Source of the DNA: an uncultured Anaeromyxobacter sp.
GTDB taxonomy: Bacteria; Myxococcota; Myxococcia; Myxococcales; Anaeromyxobacteraceae
Reading direction: 5' to 3'
DNA: 64,000 bases
Assembly (NCBI GenBank): GCA_903874275.1
Contig: CAIQRS010000146.1
Location: 1-64,000, forward strand
Made by a program: the position numbers and the translations under genes
Part shown: positions 1 to 9,915 of the stretch, piece by piece
Numbering within the stretch: position 1 is the first letter of the stretch
Layout: the number at the start of each line of letters is the position of its first letter
The notes under the pieces: model-generated
What the model saw: the letters and a program-made list of their open reading frames with translations, nothing else
Told to the model about the DNA's origin: nothing
Databases searched by the model: none

Positions 1-1
1 C

Positions 2-1165
2 CAGAAGCGCCGTGCCATCCAGAAGCTCGAGAAGGACGACATCGGGGACCTGAACCACGACATCACCCGGGCCAGGCTCGCCCAGAAGCGGATCGGTCGG
101 GAGGTGCCGGCCGGACCCGAACGGGAGCGGAAGCTGGCCGAACAGAACGTCATCCTGGAGGCGCGTGCCAAGGACTACGAGCGAATCTCGGCGGAGATCG
201 CCGCGCTCCGCACCAAGGCGCGGGCGACCACGGCGGTGATGCGCGCGGCGGGGGGGCAGGAGAAGGAGATCCCGGTCGCGGACATCCTGCACGCGCACCG
301 CCCGAACCAGATGTCCTGGGGAGCGAAGGTGGGGCTCCTGGCCCAGCGGCTCGCCGGGTTCGTGTTCGACGAGCCGCGCGAGTCGAACCAGGAGGGCGGG
401 GTGTTCCCGGCCATCTTCGGTACGGTGATGATGACGATCCTCATGACCCTCGTCACCACCCCCTTCGGGGTGCTGGCTGCCCTCTACCTGCGCGAGTACG
501 CGCGGCAGGGGCCGGTGGTTCGGGTGGTCCGCATCGCCATCAACAACCTGGCCGGGGTCCCGTCGATCGTCTTCGGCGTCTTCGGGCTGGGCTTCTTCGT
601 CTACTTCGTGGGCGGTTCCATCGACCGCGCCTTCTACTCCGAGTCATTGCCGACGCCCACCTGGGGCACCGGCGGCATCCTCTGGGCCTCGCTCACCCTC
701 GCCCTCCTCACCGTGCCGGTGGTGATCGTGGCCACCGAGGAGGCGCTCGCCGCCGTGCCGCGCGGCGCCCGGGAGGCCTCCCTGGCGCTGGGCGCCTCCA
801 AGTTCCAGACCATCCTCCGCATCGTCCTGCCCGGCGCGCTTCCGGGCATCCTCACCGGCGTCATCCTGGCCATGGCCCGTGGCGCCGGCGAGGTGGCCCC
901 GCTCATGATCACCGGGGTGGTGAAGCTCGCGCCCGAGCTGCCGTTCGACGGGCGCTTCCCCTTCTTCCACCTGGACAGGAAGTTCATGCACCTGGGCTTC
1001 CACATCTACGACGTGGGCTTCCAGTCGCCCAACGTCGAGGCGGCCAAGCCCATGGTCTACATGACAGCGCTGCTCCTGCTCCTCATCGTGGTGGCCCTGA
1101 ACGTGGTGGCCATCCGCCTGCGGAACCGGATCCGCAAGAAGTACCAGACCTCCGCCTTTGCCTGA
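2..1165 (+). CDS. pstA: Phosphate ABC transporter permease PstA (5' partial; frame is open to the window edge)
   Basis: Translation has typical PstA motifs ([100 protein letters not shown]); followed by pstB and phoU. Same frame reads open from base 2. Confidence 0.95.
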   Translation, partial: QKRRAIQKLEKDDIGDLNHDITRARLAQKRIGREVPAGPERERKLAEQNVILEARAKDYERISAEIAALRTKARATTAVMRAAGGQEKEIPVADILHAHRPNQMSWGAKVGLLAQRLAGFVFDEPRESNQEGGVFPAIFGTVMMTILMTLVTTPFGVLAALYLREYARQGPVVRVVRIAINNLAGVPSIVFGVFGLGFFVYFVGGSIDRAFYSESLPTPTWGTGGILWASLTLALLTVPVVIVATEEALAAVPRGAREASLALGASKFQTILRIVLPGALPGILTGVILAMARGAGEVAPLMITGVVKLAPELPFDGRFPFFHLDRKFMHLGFHIYDVGFQSPNVEAAKPMVYMTALLLLLIVVALNVVAIRLRNRIRKKYQTSAFA

Positions 1166-1178
1166 GGCCCGACCGCCA

Positions 1179-2054
1179 ATGCACACCTCCACCAATTCCG
1201 TCTCGACGTCGCCGCCCCACGAACCGCGGAACCGCGGCTCCGAGGGTGCGACGACCAGCTCGCGCATCAACGTCCCCACCCGTGCCTCGACGGAGGACGC
1301 CACCGAGAAGATCCGCATCCAGAACCTGAGCCTCTTCTACGGCAAGGCGCAGGCGCTCTTCGATCTCTCGATGAGCATCCCCAGGAACCGGGTCACCGCC
1401 TTCATCGGCCCCTCCGGCTGCGGGAAGAGCACGCTCCTGCGCTGCATCAACCGGATGAACGACCTGATCGCCGGCGTGCGCATCACCGGGCAGCTCCACG
1501 TGGACGAAACCGACGTCCTCGACCCCCACCTCGACGTGATCGCGCTGCGCAAGCACATCGGCATGGTGTTCCAGAAGTCGAACCCGTTTCCCAAGTCGAT
1601 CTACGAGAACGTGGCCTACGGCCTGCGCATCGCCGGCGTGAACGACAAGAAGATCCTCGACGAGGTGGTGGAGCGGAGCCTGCGCCGCGCCGCCATCTGG
1701 GACGAGGCGAAGGACCGTCTCGACCAGAGCGCGCTCGGCCTCTCGGGTGGGCAGCAGCAGCGGCTCAGCATCGCCCGCGCCATCGCCGTGGACCCGGAGG
1801 TGATCCTGATGGACGAGCCCTGCTCGGCGCTCGACCCCATCGCCACGGCCAAGATCGAGGAGCTCATCGCCGAGCTCTCCAGCACCTACACCATCGTCAT
1901 CGTGACCCACAACATGCAGCAGGCCGCCCGGACGTCCCACCTGACCGCCTTTTTCTACCTGGGGAAGCTCATCGAGTTCGACAGCACCGTCACCATCTTC
2001 ACGAACCCCAAGGTCCAGCAGACCGAGGATTACGTGACCGGGCGCTTCGGATAG
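1179..2054 (+). CDS. pstB: Phosphate ABC transporter ATP-binding protein PstB
   Basis: Walker [49 protein letters not shown]; between pstA and phoU. ATG at 1179 preferred over the TTG at 1158 that overlaps pstA. Confidence 0.96.
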   Translation: MHTSTNSVSTSPPHEPRNRGSEGATTSSRINVPTRASTEDATEKIRIQNLSLFYGKAQALFDLSMSIPRNRVTAFIGPSGCGKSTLLRCINRMNDLIAGVRITGQLHVDETDVLDPHLDVIALRKHIGMVFQKSNPFPKSIYENVAYGLRIAGVNDKKILDEVVERSLRRAAIWDEAKDRLDQSALGLSGGQQQRLSIARAIAVDPEVILMDEPCSALDPIATAKIEELIAELSSTYTIVIVTHNMQQAARTSHLTAFFYLGKLIEFDSTVTIFTNPKVQQTEDYVTGRFG

Positions 2055-2080
2055 ACTGCAAGAAGGGGATCGACCACGCC

Positions 2081-2764
2081 ATGGCTCCTGAGATGCACAC
2101 CGACAAGGTCTACGAGGCGGAGCTGTCACAGCTTCGTGACCGGCTCCTCGTGATGGGCGGCAAGGTGGAGGCGGCCATCGCCGGGAGCGTCCGCGCCCTC
2201 ACCGAGAGGGACCCGGCGCTCGCCGAGAAGGTCATCGCCGGCGACAGGGACGTGAACCGCGCCGAGGTCGAGATCGACGACATGTGCCGCCGCCTGCTGG
2301 CGCTGCGCCAGCCGGCCGCCAGCGATCTGCGCTTCATCACCACCGCGCTCAAGATCGTCACCGACCTGGAGCGCATGGGCGATCTGGCGGTGAACGTGGC
2401 CGAGCGGGCGCTCGACCTGTCCCACTCGCCGCCGTCCCGCCCGTTCCACGACCTGACCGAGCTCGCCGACCTGTCGGCCATGCAGCTCGCCAAGGCGCTC
2501 GACGCCTTCGTGGAGCGGGACGTCAAGAAGGCCGAGGAGGTCATCGCCGACGACGACCGGCTCGACACCCTCTACCACCGGCTCTTCAACGACCTGCTGG
2601 CCTACATGATGGAGGACTCTCGGGTCATCCGCCGGGCCACCTCCACGATGTTCGCAGCCAAGCAGCTGGAGCGCTTCGGGGACCACGCCACCAACGTCGC
2701 CGAGATGGTGGTCTACATGGTTCGCGGCACCGACGTGCGCCACCCGGGAAGCCGGGGCGGCTAG
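2081..2764 (+). CDS. phoU: Phosphate transport system regulatory protein PhoU
   Basis: Two PhoU helical repeats (DINRAEVEIDD-like and RRATSTMFAAKQLERFGDHATNVAEMVVYMV); pst operon context. Confidence 0.94.
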   Translation: MAPEMHTDKVYEAELSQLRDRLLVMGGKVEAAIAGSVRALTERDPALAEKVIAGDRDVNRAEVEIDDMCRRLLALRQPAASDLRFITTALKIVTDLERMGDLAVNVAERALDLSHSPPSRPFHDLTELADLSAMQLAKALDAFVERDVKKAEEVIADDDRLDTLYHRLFNDLLAYMMEDSRVIRRATSTMFAAKQLERFGDHATNVAEMVVYMVRGTDVRHPGSRGG

Positions 2765-2863
2765 GGCGCGCCGGTTCCGGCCGCCAAGTAGCTACCCCCG
2801 AAGTCCACCGGGAGTTCACGGCGGCGCCGCCGCGGCGCCACATCGCCCGGCTAGCCTCCCCAT

Positions 2864-3364
2864 GTGGGGATCTGGCTGGCGGGGATGGTGGCGATGTGGC
2901 TGGGCGCCGGGGAAGCACGACCGTGCGCCCCCGAGCTGTTTCGCGTCGTCCGGACCACCAACGCCAACGTCGTCCTCTACGAGGCCCACCTCTCGGCCCC
3001 CGGCGTCCTCGATCGGAGCGACCCCGTCCACCCGGTCTGGATCATGCTGGCCGAGGACGGGCACCGGGAGGAGCTGAACCTGGTCGAGAGTGCCCTGGCG
3101 TACGGGGTGGACGTGCACCGGGACGGGGCCGGCGACGCCCTGGTGGTCTCCATCCGGGCCCGGCCCGAGCTGGCCATCCGGGTCGTGCTGGAGGCCGGGT
3201 GCCCCGTGGCGCGGACCCGGATCGACGGGCGGGACGCAGCGCTCCGGCTGGTGTTCGTCGAGGCCTCCGGAGGGCTCTTCCCGGAGGTCTCCCAGGTGGT
3301 GCTGGTGGGCGTCGAGCACGCCGCGGGGGCCGAGGTGCGGGAGCGGCTCCTCGCCTCCGAGTGA
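2864..3364 (+). CDS. Small secreted protein, DUF4833-like
   Basis: GTG start, hydrophobic N-terminus, then LFRVVRTTNANVVLYEAHL...VWIMLAEDGHREELNLVESALAYGV, which I associate with DUF4833; family assignment from memory. Confidence 0.55.
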   Translation: MGIWLAGMVAMWLGAGEARPCAPELFRVVRTTNANVVLYEAHLSAPGVLDRSDPVHPVWIMLAEDGHREELNLVESALAYGVDVHRDGAGDALVVSIRARPELAIRVVLEAGCPVARTRIDGRDAALRLVFVEASGGLFPEVSQVVLVGVEHAAGAEVRERLLASE

Positions 3365-3482
3365 CGGCAAATCGTCACCTGCGCGCCGCGTGAACTCCAC
3401 GCGCTCCGCCGAGGATCGGCGCCGGTGCTGCTCCGGGGCGGTGGCGGGTCGGTGGGGAAGGAGCCTTCCTCGAGGAGAAGAG

Positions 3483-3749
3483 ATGACCAGCCACGACCTG
3501 TACGCGATCTACGCCGCAGCCTATGCCGAGTCGTCCCACTTCGAGAGCGGCCTGCTCGCCGGTGAGCCGTACGGCCTGGCCCAGCGGCTGCGCCAGCTCC
3601 TCTCGGTGGAGCGCACCATCGAGGAGCTGGCCCGGTACGACGCGACCGACGGCCGTCCCATGCGGACGCCCGCCGAGTTCGAGGCGGCGCTGCACGAGGG
3701 GCGGCGGGTGCTGAACGGCCTGGGGAATGCGGTGGGCGCGGGGATCTGA
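3483..3749 (+). CDS. Hypothetical protein
   Basis: ATG after GAGGAGAAG RBS-like sequence; MTSHDLYAIYAAAYAESSHFESGLLAGEPYGLAQRLRQLLSVERTIEELARYDATDGRP... Confidence 0.5.
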   Translation: MTSHDLYAIYAAAYAESSHFESGLLAGEPYGLAQRLRQLLSVERTIEELARYDATDGRPMRTPAEFEAALHEGRRVLNGLGNAVGAGI

Positions 3750-3759
3750 ACGAAGGACC

Positions 3760-4938
3760 GTGGAGGTGCGCGTGGGATCGATCCTGTTTGCGGTGGCGGC
3801 GCTGGGGCTCCTGGCCTCGATGCTCCAGCTCCTCCTCCTCCGGCTGCACCTTCGCTCCGCTTCCCGGAAGCCCTGCCCGCTGCCCCCCATCTCCATCCTG
3901 AAGCCGCTCTGCGGGGTGGACGACGACCTCGAGGCCAACCTGGCCTCCTTCGCCTCCCTCGACTACCCGTCCTACGAGGTGGTCCTCGGGGTCCGGGACG
4001 GGAGCGACCCGGCCTGGCGTGTCGCCGACGAGGCCGTGCGCCGCTGGCCGGGCAGGTTCCGCCTGGTGATCCAGCGGGGCGAGCCGGGCCTGAACCCCAA
4101 GGTGAACCAGCTCATCGGCCTCGCCGCCGCCGCCCGGCACGACGTGCTGCTGGTGAGCGACTCGAACGTGCGCGCGCCGGACGGGTACCTGGAGGACGTG
4201 GCGCGCCACCTGGCCGAGCCGGGCGTGGGGCTCGTCACCCACCCGGTGGGTGGGGTGGGCGAGGAGTCCCTCGGGTCCACCCTGGACAACCTGCAGGCCT
4301 CGTCGGCCGTGGGGCCGGCCACCGTGGCGGTCAAGCGGCTCACCGGACGGGACGTGGTGGTCGGCAAGTCGATGGCGTTTCGCCGGGCCGACCTGGTCGC
4401 CATGGGCGGGTTCGAGTCGGTGCGCAACGTCCTGGCCGAGGACTACGTACTCGGAGTGAAAGTCACCCGGGAGCTCGGGAAGCGGGTGGCCATCGGATCC
4501 GTCGCCATCCCGGCGGTGAGCGAGCGGCGGGACGTGGCCGGCTTCCTCTCGCGCTACGGCCGCTGGTGCGTCATGCAGCGGAAGATCGCCGGCACTCCCG
4601 TCTACGCGGCCCAGGTGCTCCTCTACCCGCTCCCCTTCGCCCTGGCCGGGCTGGCCTTCTCCCCCGGGACCTGGGCGCTGCCGGCGGCGCTCCTCGTCTG
4701 GCTCTCCAAGGCCTTCCTCGACGGGGCCACCGCGCGAACCTTGCGCGGGACCGGGTTCGGCGCCCGGGTCATCTGGCTCTCGCCCCTGAAGGATCTCCTC
4801 TTCCTCTTCGCATTCGTGCGGGCCTTCGGGGAGAATTCCGTGCAATGGCGGGGCAATCGACTGCTCGTCCAGGCTGGGTCCAGGCTGCAGCGGGTCAGCG
4901 ACCCATCCACGGAAGGGGTTCTCGCCCTGGAGAGGTGA
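3760..4938 (+). CDS. Ceramide glucosyltransferase-like / HpnI-like GT21 glycosyltransferase
   Basis: ISILKPLCGVDDDLEANLASFASLDYPSYEVVLGVRDGSDPA, NPKVNQLIGL, VSDSNVRAP, GKSMAFRRADL, EDYVLG; C-terminal TM segments. GTG start at 3760. Confidence 0.85.
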   Translation: MEVRVGSILFAVAALGLLASMLQLLLLRLHLRSASRKPCPLPPISILKPLCGVDDDLEANLASFASLDYPSYEVVLGVRDGSDPAWRVADEAVRRWPGRFRLVIQRGEPGLNPKVNQLIGLAAAARHDVLLVSDSNVRAPDGYLEDVARHLAEPGVGLVTHPVGGVGEESLGSTLDNLQASSAVGPATVAVKRLTGRDVVVGKSMAFRRADLVAMGGFESVRNVLAEDYVLGVKVTRELGKRVAIGSVAIPAVSERRDVAGFLSRYGRWCVMQRKIAGTPVYAAQVLLYPLPFALAGLAFSPGTWALPAALLVWLSKAFLDGATARTLRGTGFGARVIWLSPLKDLLFLFAFVRAFGENSVQWRGNRLLVQAGSRLQRVSDPSTEGVLALER

Positions 4939-5017
4939 GCACCCAATTCCCCCCCCAACGGGCCGCGCAACGGGGCCCGGCTCGGTGTAGATCGAGGGCA
5001 GTCCAAGGAGGATCCAG

Positions 5018-5254
5018 ATGCGCGGCAAGCGGGAACGACTCTTCGAGTGCACCTACGGCACCCCCGGCGACGAGAGGAAGGTGGTCTTCCGCGCCTGGAC
5101 TCCCGTCGAGGCGGCCGCCGGCGTCGAGGAGGCCCTGCAGGGCGCGGGCATTCCCCTGGTCGGGGAGATCACCGTCCGCGATGCGCGCGGGCGCCTGGTC
5201 CTGAGGGTGCCCGTCCGCCCGTTTCACCAGTCCGGCATCTCCGGCGCGGCTTGA
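5018..5254 (+). CDS. Small uncharacterised protein (RERLFEC family, copy 1)
   Basis: ATG with GGAGGATCC upstream; MRGKRERLFECTYGTPGDERKVVFRAWTPVEAAAGVEEALQGAGIPLVGEITVRDARGRLVL; similar to the ORF at 36363-36566. Confidence 0.7.
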   Translation: MRGKRERLFECTYGTPGDERKVVFRAWTPVEAAAGVEEALQGAGIPLVGEITVRDARGRLVLRVPVRPFHQSGISGAA

Positions 5255-5317
5255 GTTGGAGTCGTCCCCCGAACGTTGCAGGGCCGCCATGCGGGCCGGG
5301 TTACCTTCTCCTCACCC

Positions 5318-6151
5318 ATGGCGAAGAGCAACGGCTCGATGCGGACCCTGGTGCACCTCTCCGATCTCCACATCGGGCGGGACGAGGCCACCGACGAGGC
5401 GGCGCGGAGCCTGGCCAGGATGCTCGCCGCGGCCCGCGTGGACCAGGTCCTGCTCACCGGAGACGTCACCCACCGTGGAATGGCGAGGGAGCTGGCCCGC
5501 TACGAGCGGATCTTCGCCCCGCTCCTCGAGGAGGGGCGCCTCGTCGCCGTCCCAGGCAACCACGACCGCATGGGCGACGACGCCGCGCGCGGCCTGATGC
5601 GGGGCGGGCGCGTGGCCATCACCTCGGTCCCCGGGCTCCACGTGGTCCGGGTGGACTCGACCGCGCCGCACAACCGCTCCCTCATCGACGGCCACGGCGA
5701 GCTCTCCGGCCAGGACGTGGCCGACGTCCGGGTGGCGCTGGAGGAGACGCCGGCGGGGGCCCTTCCGGTGGTGATGCTCCACCACCACGTGCTTCCCCTC
5801 CCGGTGGAGGACCTGGCCGAGAGGCTGGCCACCCTGGTGGGGCTGCCCTGCGCCGACGAGCTTCCCCTCGGGGAGGACCTCCTCGGCCGGATCCTGGGGC
5901 GCTGCAAGCTCGTGCTCCACGGGCACCGGCACGTCCCGGCCGAGTTCCGCGTCGCCCCACCTGGCGGCGCCGCTCCCATGCGCATCCTCAATGCTGGGAG
6001 CTCGACGATGCTCGGACGGGCGCGGATCATCGCGCACGCCGCCGGGGAGATCGCCTGGGAAGGATGGCTGGCGACCGAGACGGTCGCCGCCCGCTCCTGG
6101 AGCCCGGCGACTCGGGCGCGCCCGTTCGGCGAGGCCATCGCGGTCGCCTGA
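5318..6151 (+). CDS. Calcineurin-like metallophosphoesterase (PlcP/CpdA-like)
   Basis: LVHLSDLHIG, LLTGDVTHRG, VPGNHD, MLHHHV, LHGHRH motifs; internal ATG 5318 chosen. Confidence 0.9.
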   Translation: MAKSNGSMRTLVHLSDLHIGRDEATDEAARSLARMLAAARVDQVLLTGDVTHRGMARELARYERIFAPLLEEGRLVAVPGNHDRMGDDAARGLMRGGRVAITSVPGLHVVRVDSTAPHNRSLIDGHGELSGQDVADVRVALEETPAGALPVVMLHHHVLPLPVEDLAERLATLVGLPCADELPLGEDLLGRILGRCKLVLHGHRHVPAEFRVAPPGGAAPMRILNAGSSTMLGRARIIAHAAGEIAWEGWLATETVAARSWSPATRARPFGEAIAVA

Positions 6152-6258
6152 GCTGTCTGCGCCGGCCAAGGGGATCGGGGCCGTTCATCTTCCCGTCATG
6201 GTCGGTCGCGTAGCTTCCCGGGCGAATCGGGCGTCACGCCCGCATCCGGAGGCTGAAC

Positions 6259-7296
6259 ATGGCGCAAGTGAAGGTCTGGGATCTCTTCGTCCGCACGTTC
6301 CACTGGGGGCTCGTCCTGCTGGTCCTGGGCTCGTTCCTCACCGCCGAGAAGGATGCCCTTCTGGGAATCCACGTCGGCGTCGGGCTGGGCGTGGTGGGGC
6401 TCGTGCTGGCGCGGATCGTCTGGGGCCTGCTGGGGCCCGAGCAGGCGCGCTTCCGCGCCTTCGTCCGTGGCCCGCGGGAGATGCTCGCGTACGCCCGCTC
6501 CCTGCTGGCGCGGCGGCCGCCCCCGCACCTCACCCACAACCCGCTGGGAGGCGCGATGGTGGTGGCGCTGCTCTGCGTGCTGGCCGGCCTGGCCGCCACC
6601 GGAGCCCTGGTCTACGCCGGCCCCGAGTTCCAGGGGCCGCTCTCCGGCCTCCTGACGAAGCGCGGCGCCCACGCACTGAAGGAGGTCCACGAGGCGCTCT
6701 CCGGTGCGCTCCTCGGGCTGGTGGCGCTTCACGTGGTCGGCATCGTCGTCTCCTCGCTCATCGAGGGGCAGAACCTGGTCGCCGGGATGATCACCGGCTG
6801 GAAGCGGGCCCCCGACGAGGCGGGCGGGCTCGCCCCGGCTCCGCGCTTCGCGCCGGTGCGCGTCGCCGGCGCCCTGGCGCTGGGCGCGGCCGCGGTGGTG
6901 GCCCTGGCGCTCCTCCTCGGCCTGCCGTCGCGCGCGCACGCCGCGGGTCCGCTGGCCACCGAGCTGCTCCGCGAGTACGAGGCCCAGGCGCGCCGCGCCA
7001 ATCCGGCCTTCTCCGGATTCTCCGCCGAGGCCGGTCACAAGCTCTACCTGGCCACCTTCACCGTGGACGGCCAGGCTGGCTCGTGCTCGAGTTGCCACAC
7101 TCCCGACCCCCGCAGGGCCGGGCGCACGCCGGCCGGCAAGGTGGTGGAGCCGCTCTCACCGAACGCGAACCCGGCGCGGCTCACCGATCGGCGGGAGGTG
7201 GAGAAGTGGTTCACGCGCAACTGCAAGCAGGTGGTGGGGCGCGAGTGCACGGCCGAGGAGAAGGGCAACTTCGTCACCTGGATGCTCGGGACCTGA
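6259..7296 (+). CDS. Fused cytochrome b561-type membrane domain plus SHP/DUF1924-type cytochrome c domain
   Basis: N-terminus VKVWDLFVRTFHWGLVLLV with His-containing TM helices; C-terminus SCSSCHTPDPRRAGRTPAGKVVEPLSPNANPARLTDRREVEKWFTRNCKQVVGRECTAEEKGNFVTWML. Confidence 0.85.
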   Translation: MAQVKVWDLFVRTFHWGLVLLVLGSFLTAEKDALLGIHVGVGLGVVGLVLARIVWGLLGPEQARFRAFVRGPREMLAYARSLLARRPPPHLTHNPLGGAMVVALLCVLAGLAATGALVYAGPEFQGPLSGLLTKRGAHALKEVHEALSGALLGLVALHVVGIVVSSLIEGQNLVAGMITGWKRAPDEAGGLAPAPRFAPVRVAGALALGAAAVVALALLLGLPSRAHAAGPLATELLREYEAQARRANPAFSGFSAEAGHKLYLATFTVDGQAGSCSSCHTPDPRRAGRTPAGKVVEPLSPNANPARLTDRREVEKWFTRNCKQVVGRECTAEEKGNFVTWMLGT

Positions 7297-7302
7297 GGAG
7301 GA

Positions 7303-7782
7303 ATGAACATGCACGCCACCAGGATCATGCTGGCAATCGGAGTCGCATCCGCGGTCGCGGTGCTCGGATCGGCCACCACCGCACGGGCCACCCCGGTGAA
7401 GCCCGACCCCACGGCCACGGCGCTCTACCGGAAGGAGTGCGGGTCCTGCCACCTGGCGTTTCCGCCCCGCATGCTCGCCGCGGAGGGGTGGAGGCGCATC
7501 ATGGGCGGCCTCGAGCGCCACTTCGGCCAGAACGCCGAGCTCGATGCGCCCACCCGCGACCTCCTGGCCGCCCACCTCGTGGCCTACGCCGGCGAGCCCG
7601 GCGATGCGGGCAGCGCCTCCACCCGCATCACCGAGACCCCCTGGTTCCGGGACGAGCACCGGAAGGCGGCGCGCGCGGTCTCCCTGCCGTCGGTTCGCAC
7701 CCTGGCCAACTGCGTGGCGTGTCATCCTGGGGCCGAGGCCGGGGACTTCGACGAGCACCGGGCGAAGATCCCCCGGAACTGA
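7303..7782 (+). CDS. Diheme cytochrome c (DHC-like)
   Basis: Signal peptide, CGSCH and CVACH haem motifs, YRKECGSCHLAFPPRMLAAEGWRRIMGGLERHFG, SVRTLANCVACHPGAEAGDFDE. Confidence 0.88.
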   Translation: MNMHATRIMLAIGVASAVAVLGSATTARATPVKPDPTATALYRKECGSCHLAFPPRMLAAEGWRRIMGGLERHFGQNAELDAPTRDLLAAHLVAYAGEPGDAGSASTRITETPWFRDEHRKAARAVSLPSVRTLANCVACHPGAEAGDFDEHRAKIPRN

Positions 7783-7786
7783 CGAG

Positions 7787-8488
7787 ATGCGCATCCTGGT
7801 CGTCGAGGACGCGCGGGCGCTGGCCCGCTCCATCGCCGAAGGGCTCTCCGAGGAGGGCTACTCGGTGGACCTCTCCCACGACGGCGAGGAGGGGCTGCAC
7901 CTGGCCACGGAGATCGCCTACGACGGCATCGTGCTCGACCGGATGCTGCCCGGTCTCGACGGCCTCACCTTGCTCCGTCGGCTGCGCCAGGGAGGACGGC
8001 GAACGCCGGTGCTGCTCCTCACGGCGCTCGGGGAATTGCACGACCGCGTGGCCGGGCTCGACGGGGGGGCCGACGACTACCTGGTGAAGCCCTTCGCCTT
8101 CGAGGAGCTGGTGTCGCGGGTGCGGGCGCTGGTTCGACGCGGCCTCGGGCAGGCGGACAACCGGGTCGTTCTCGGATCCCTGGAGCTCGACCTGGGGGCC
8201 CGCGTCGCCTCGGTCGGGGGCGTGGTCCTGGACCTGACGGCGCGGGAGTTCGCCCTCGTGGAGCTCTTCGCGCTCTCGCCGGGGAAGACCTTCTCCCGGA
8301 CCGCCATCGCCGAGAAGCTCTACTCGGAGGAGGCCGACCTCGACAGCAACGTCATCGACGTCTTCGTCGGGAGGGTGCGGCGCAAGCTGGACGCGGCCGG
8401 GATGCCCGGGAGCGAGGTCATCTGCACCCGGCGTGGCGAGGGGTACCGCCTCGACCCGGCCGCGGCCGCCGCGAAGGGGAAGCGGTGA
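7787..8488 (+). CDS. OmpR-family response regulator
   Basis: MRILVVEDARALARSIAEGL, LVKPFAFEEL, C-terminal winged helix LTAREFALVELFALSPGKTFSRTAI...VFVGRVRRKLD. Confidence 0.93.
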   Translation: MRILVVEDARALARSIAEGLSEEGYSVDLSHDGEEGLHLATEIAYDGIVLDRMLPGLDGLTLLRRLRQGGRRTPVLLLTALGELHDRVAGLDGGADDYLVKPFAFEELVSRVRALVRRGLGQADNRVVLGSLELDLGARVASVGGVVLDLTAREFALVELFALSPGKTFSRTAIAEKLYSEEADLDSNVIDVFVGRVRRKLDAAGMPGSEVICTRRGEGYRLDPAAAAAKGKR

Positions 8489-9915
8489 CCCTCCGCGCCA
8501 AGATCGTGGCCCTGGTCGTCGGGCTCACCCTGGCGCTCCTCGGCGGCCTGGCCGCCTTCCTGGGCGGCTCCTGGTCCCGCTGGTCGCTCGACACCCTGGA
8601 TGCGGAGCTCACGGATCGCGCCGCCGGCATCGCCGCCCGGATCGAGGTGAAGCGGGACGGCCGGATCGAGATGGAGGGAGGGGAGGGCGCGCCGAGGGAC
8701 ACCTCCCACCCCGTTCGCGTCATCGGCCCGGGTGGGGAGATCGTGGGCCATGGAACGCTCCCCTGGCCCTCGCCGGAATCGGGCGCCGTCACGGTACAGG
8801 GCGCGCCGGACGGCCCGTGGAGGGTGGTGACGCGGCGGCTCCCCGCGGGCGAGGACGAGGGAGGCGGGCGGCACGCGCGAGCGGGGGTGGTGGTCCAGGT
8901 GGCGGGGCAGGAAGCTCCCTTCGCCGCGCTGGGCGAGCGCTTCAGGGAGGGGCTCCTGGCGGCGCTCGTCGGCGCCCTGCTCCTGGGAGGGGTGGCAGCG
9001 GCCCTTCTCGCGCACCTCTCCCTTCGCCCCCTCCGCCGCCTGGCCACGGAGGTGGAGTCCATCGGCGCGACGATGCTCGACCGGCGGGTCGGGGAGGACG
9101 GCCTCGACCCCGAGCTCCGGCACGTGGCCCGCTCCTTCAACGAGTTGCTGGGTCGGCTCGAGCAGGCGATGCAGCGCCAGCGCCAGCTCGTCTCCCGGGC
9201 CAGCCACTCGCTGCGAACTCCCACGGCCACGATCCTCACCCGCGCCGAGGTGGCGCTCCGCCGGGACCGGTCGCCCGAGGAGTACCGCGCGGCGCTCGCC
9301 GACGTCGCGGTCGCGGCGCGCGAGTCGTCGACGCTGGTGACCCACCTCCTCACCCTGGCGCGCCTCGAGGAGCCGCGCGCCAACGCCGTGCGGCAGCCGG
9401 TTCCGCTCGAGCCCCTGGCGGCCGAGGTGGCCCGGCTCCTGGCGCCGCGCGCCGCCGAGGCCGGCCTCGCCATCGAGGTGGACGTCCCGGGCGGTCTCGC
9501 GGTCCGGGCCGACCCGGCCACGCTTCGCGAGCTCCTGGAGGCGCTCCTCGACAACGCCCTCCTCTACACCCCGAGTGGAGGGCGGTGCGGCGTCCGTGCC
9601 GAGCCGGGTGCGGGCACCATCTCGCTCTCGGTCTGGGACACCGGCCCGGGCATCCCCGTGGCGGAGCGCGGCCAGGTGTTCGACCGCTTCTTCCGCGGCG
9701 TCGCCGCCCAGGGGTCCGGCCGGCCCGGGAGCGGCCTGGGGCTCGCCATCGTCAAGGCCATCGCGGATGCCCACGGGGCCAGGCTCACGCTCGGGGAGCG
9801 CCCGGGTGGCGGGGCGGTCTTCTCGGTGGAGCTTCCGCTCGGGGAGGACGGGAAGGTCAGCGGGCGGGCGCAGGTCGGGAGCAGCCGACGAGGCGCGACA
9901 CGCACGCGACCGTGA
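8485..9915 (+). CDS. Sensor histidine kinase
   Basis: SRASHSLRTPTATILTRAEVAL H-box, LLDNALLYTPSGG N-box, GPGIPVAERGQVFDRFFRG, GSGLGLAIVKAIADAHGARLTLGERPGGG; start overlaps the response regulator stop. Confidence 0.93.
   Translation: MTLRAKIVALVVGLTLALLGGLAAFLGGSWSRWSLDTLDAELTDRAAGIAARIEVKRDGRIEMEGGEGAPRDTSHPVRVIGPGGEIVGHGTLPWPSPESGAVTVQGAPDGPWRVVTRRLPAGEDEGGGRHARAGVVVQVAGQEAPFAALGERFREGLLAALVGALLLGGVAAALLAHLSLRPLRRLATEVESIGATMLDRRVGEDGLDPELRHVARSFNELLGRLEQAMQRQRQLVSRASHSLRTPTATILTRAEVALRRDRSPEEYRAALADVAVAARESSTLVTHLLTLARLEEPRANAVRQPVPLEPLAAEVARLLAPRAAEAGLAIEVDVPGGLAVRADPATLRELLEALLDNALLYTPSGGRCGVRAEPGAGTISLSVWDTGPGIPVAERGQVFDRFFRGVAAQGSGRPGSGLGLAIVKAIADAHGARLTLGERPGGGAVFSVELPLGEDGKVSGRAQVGSSRRGATRTRP

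Noticed and set aside
2977-5052. 691-aa minus-strand ORF
   Set aside because: Overlaps three plausible plus-strand genes; second half is Arg/Ser/Pro-rich.
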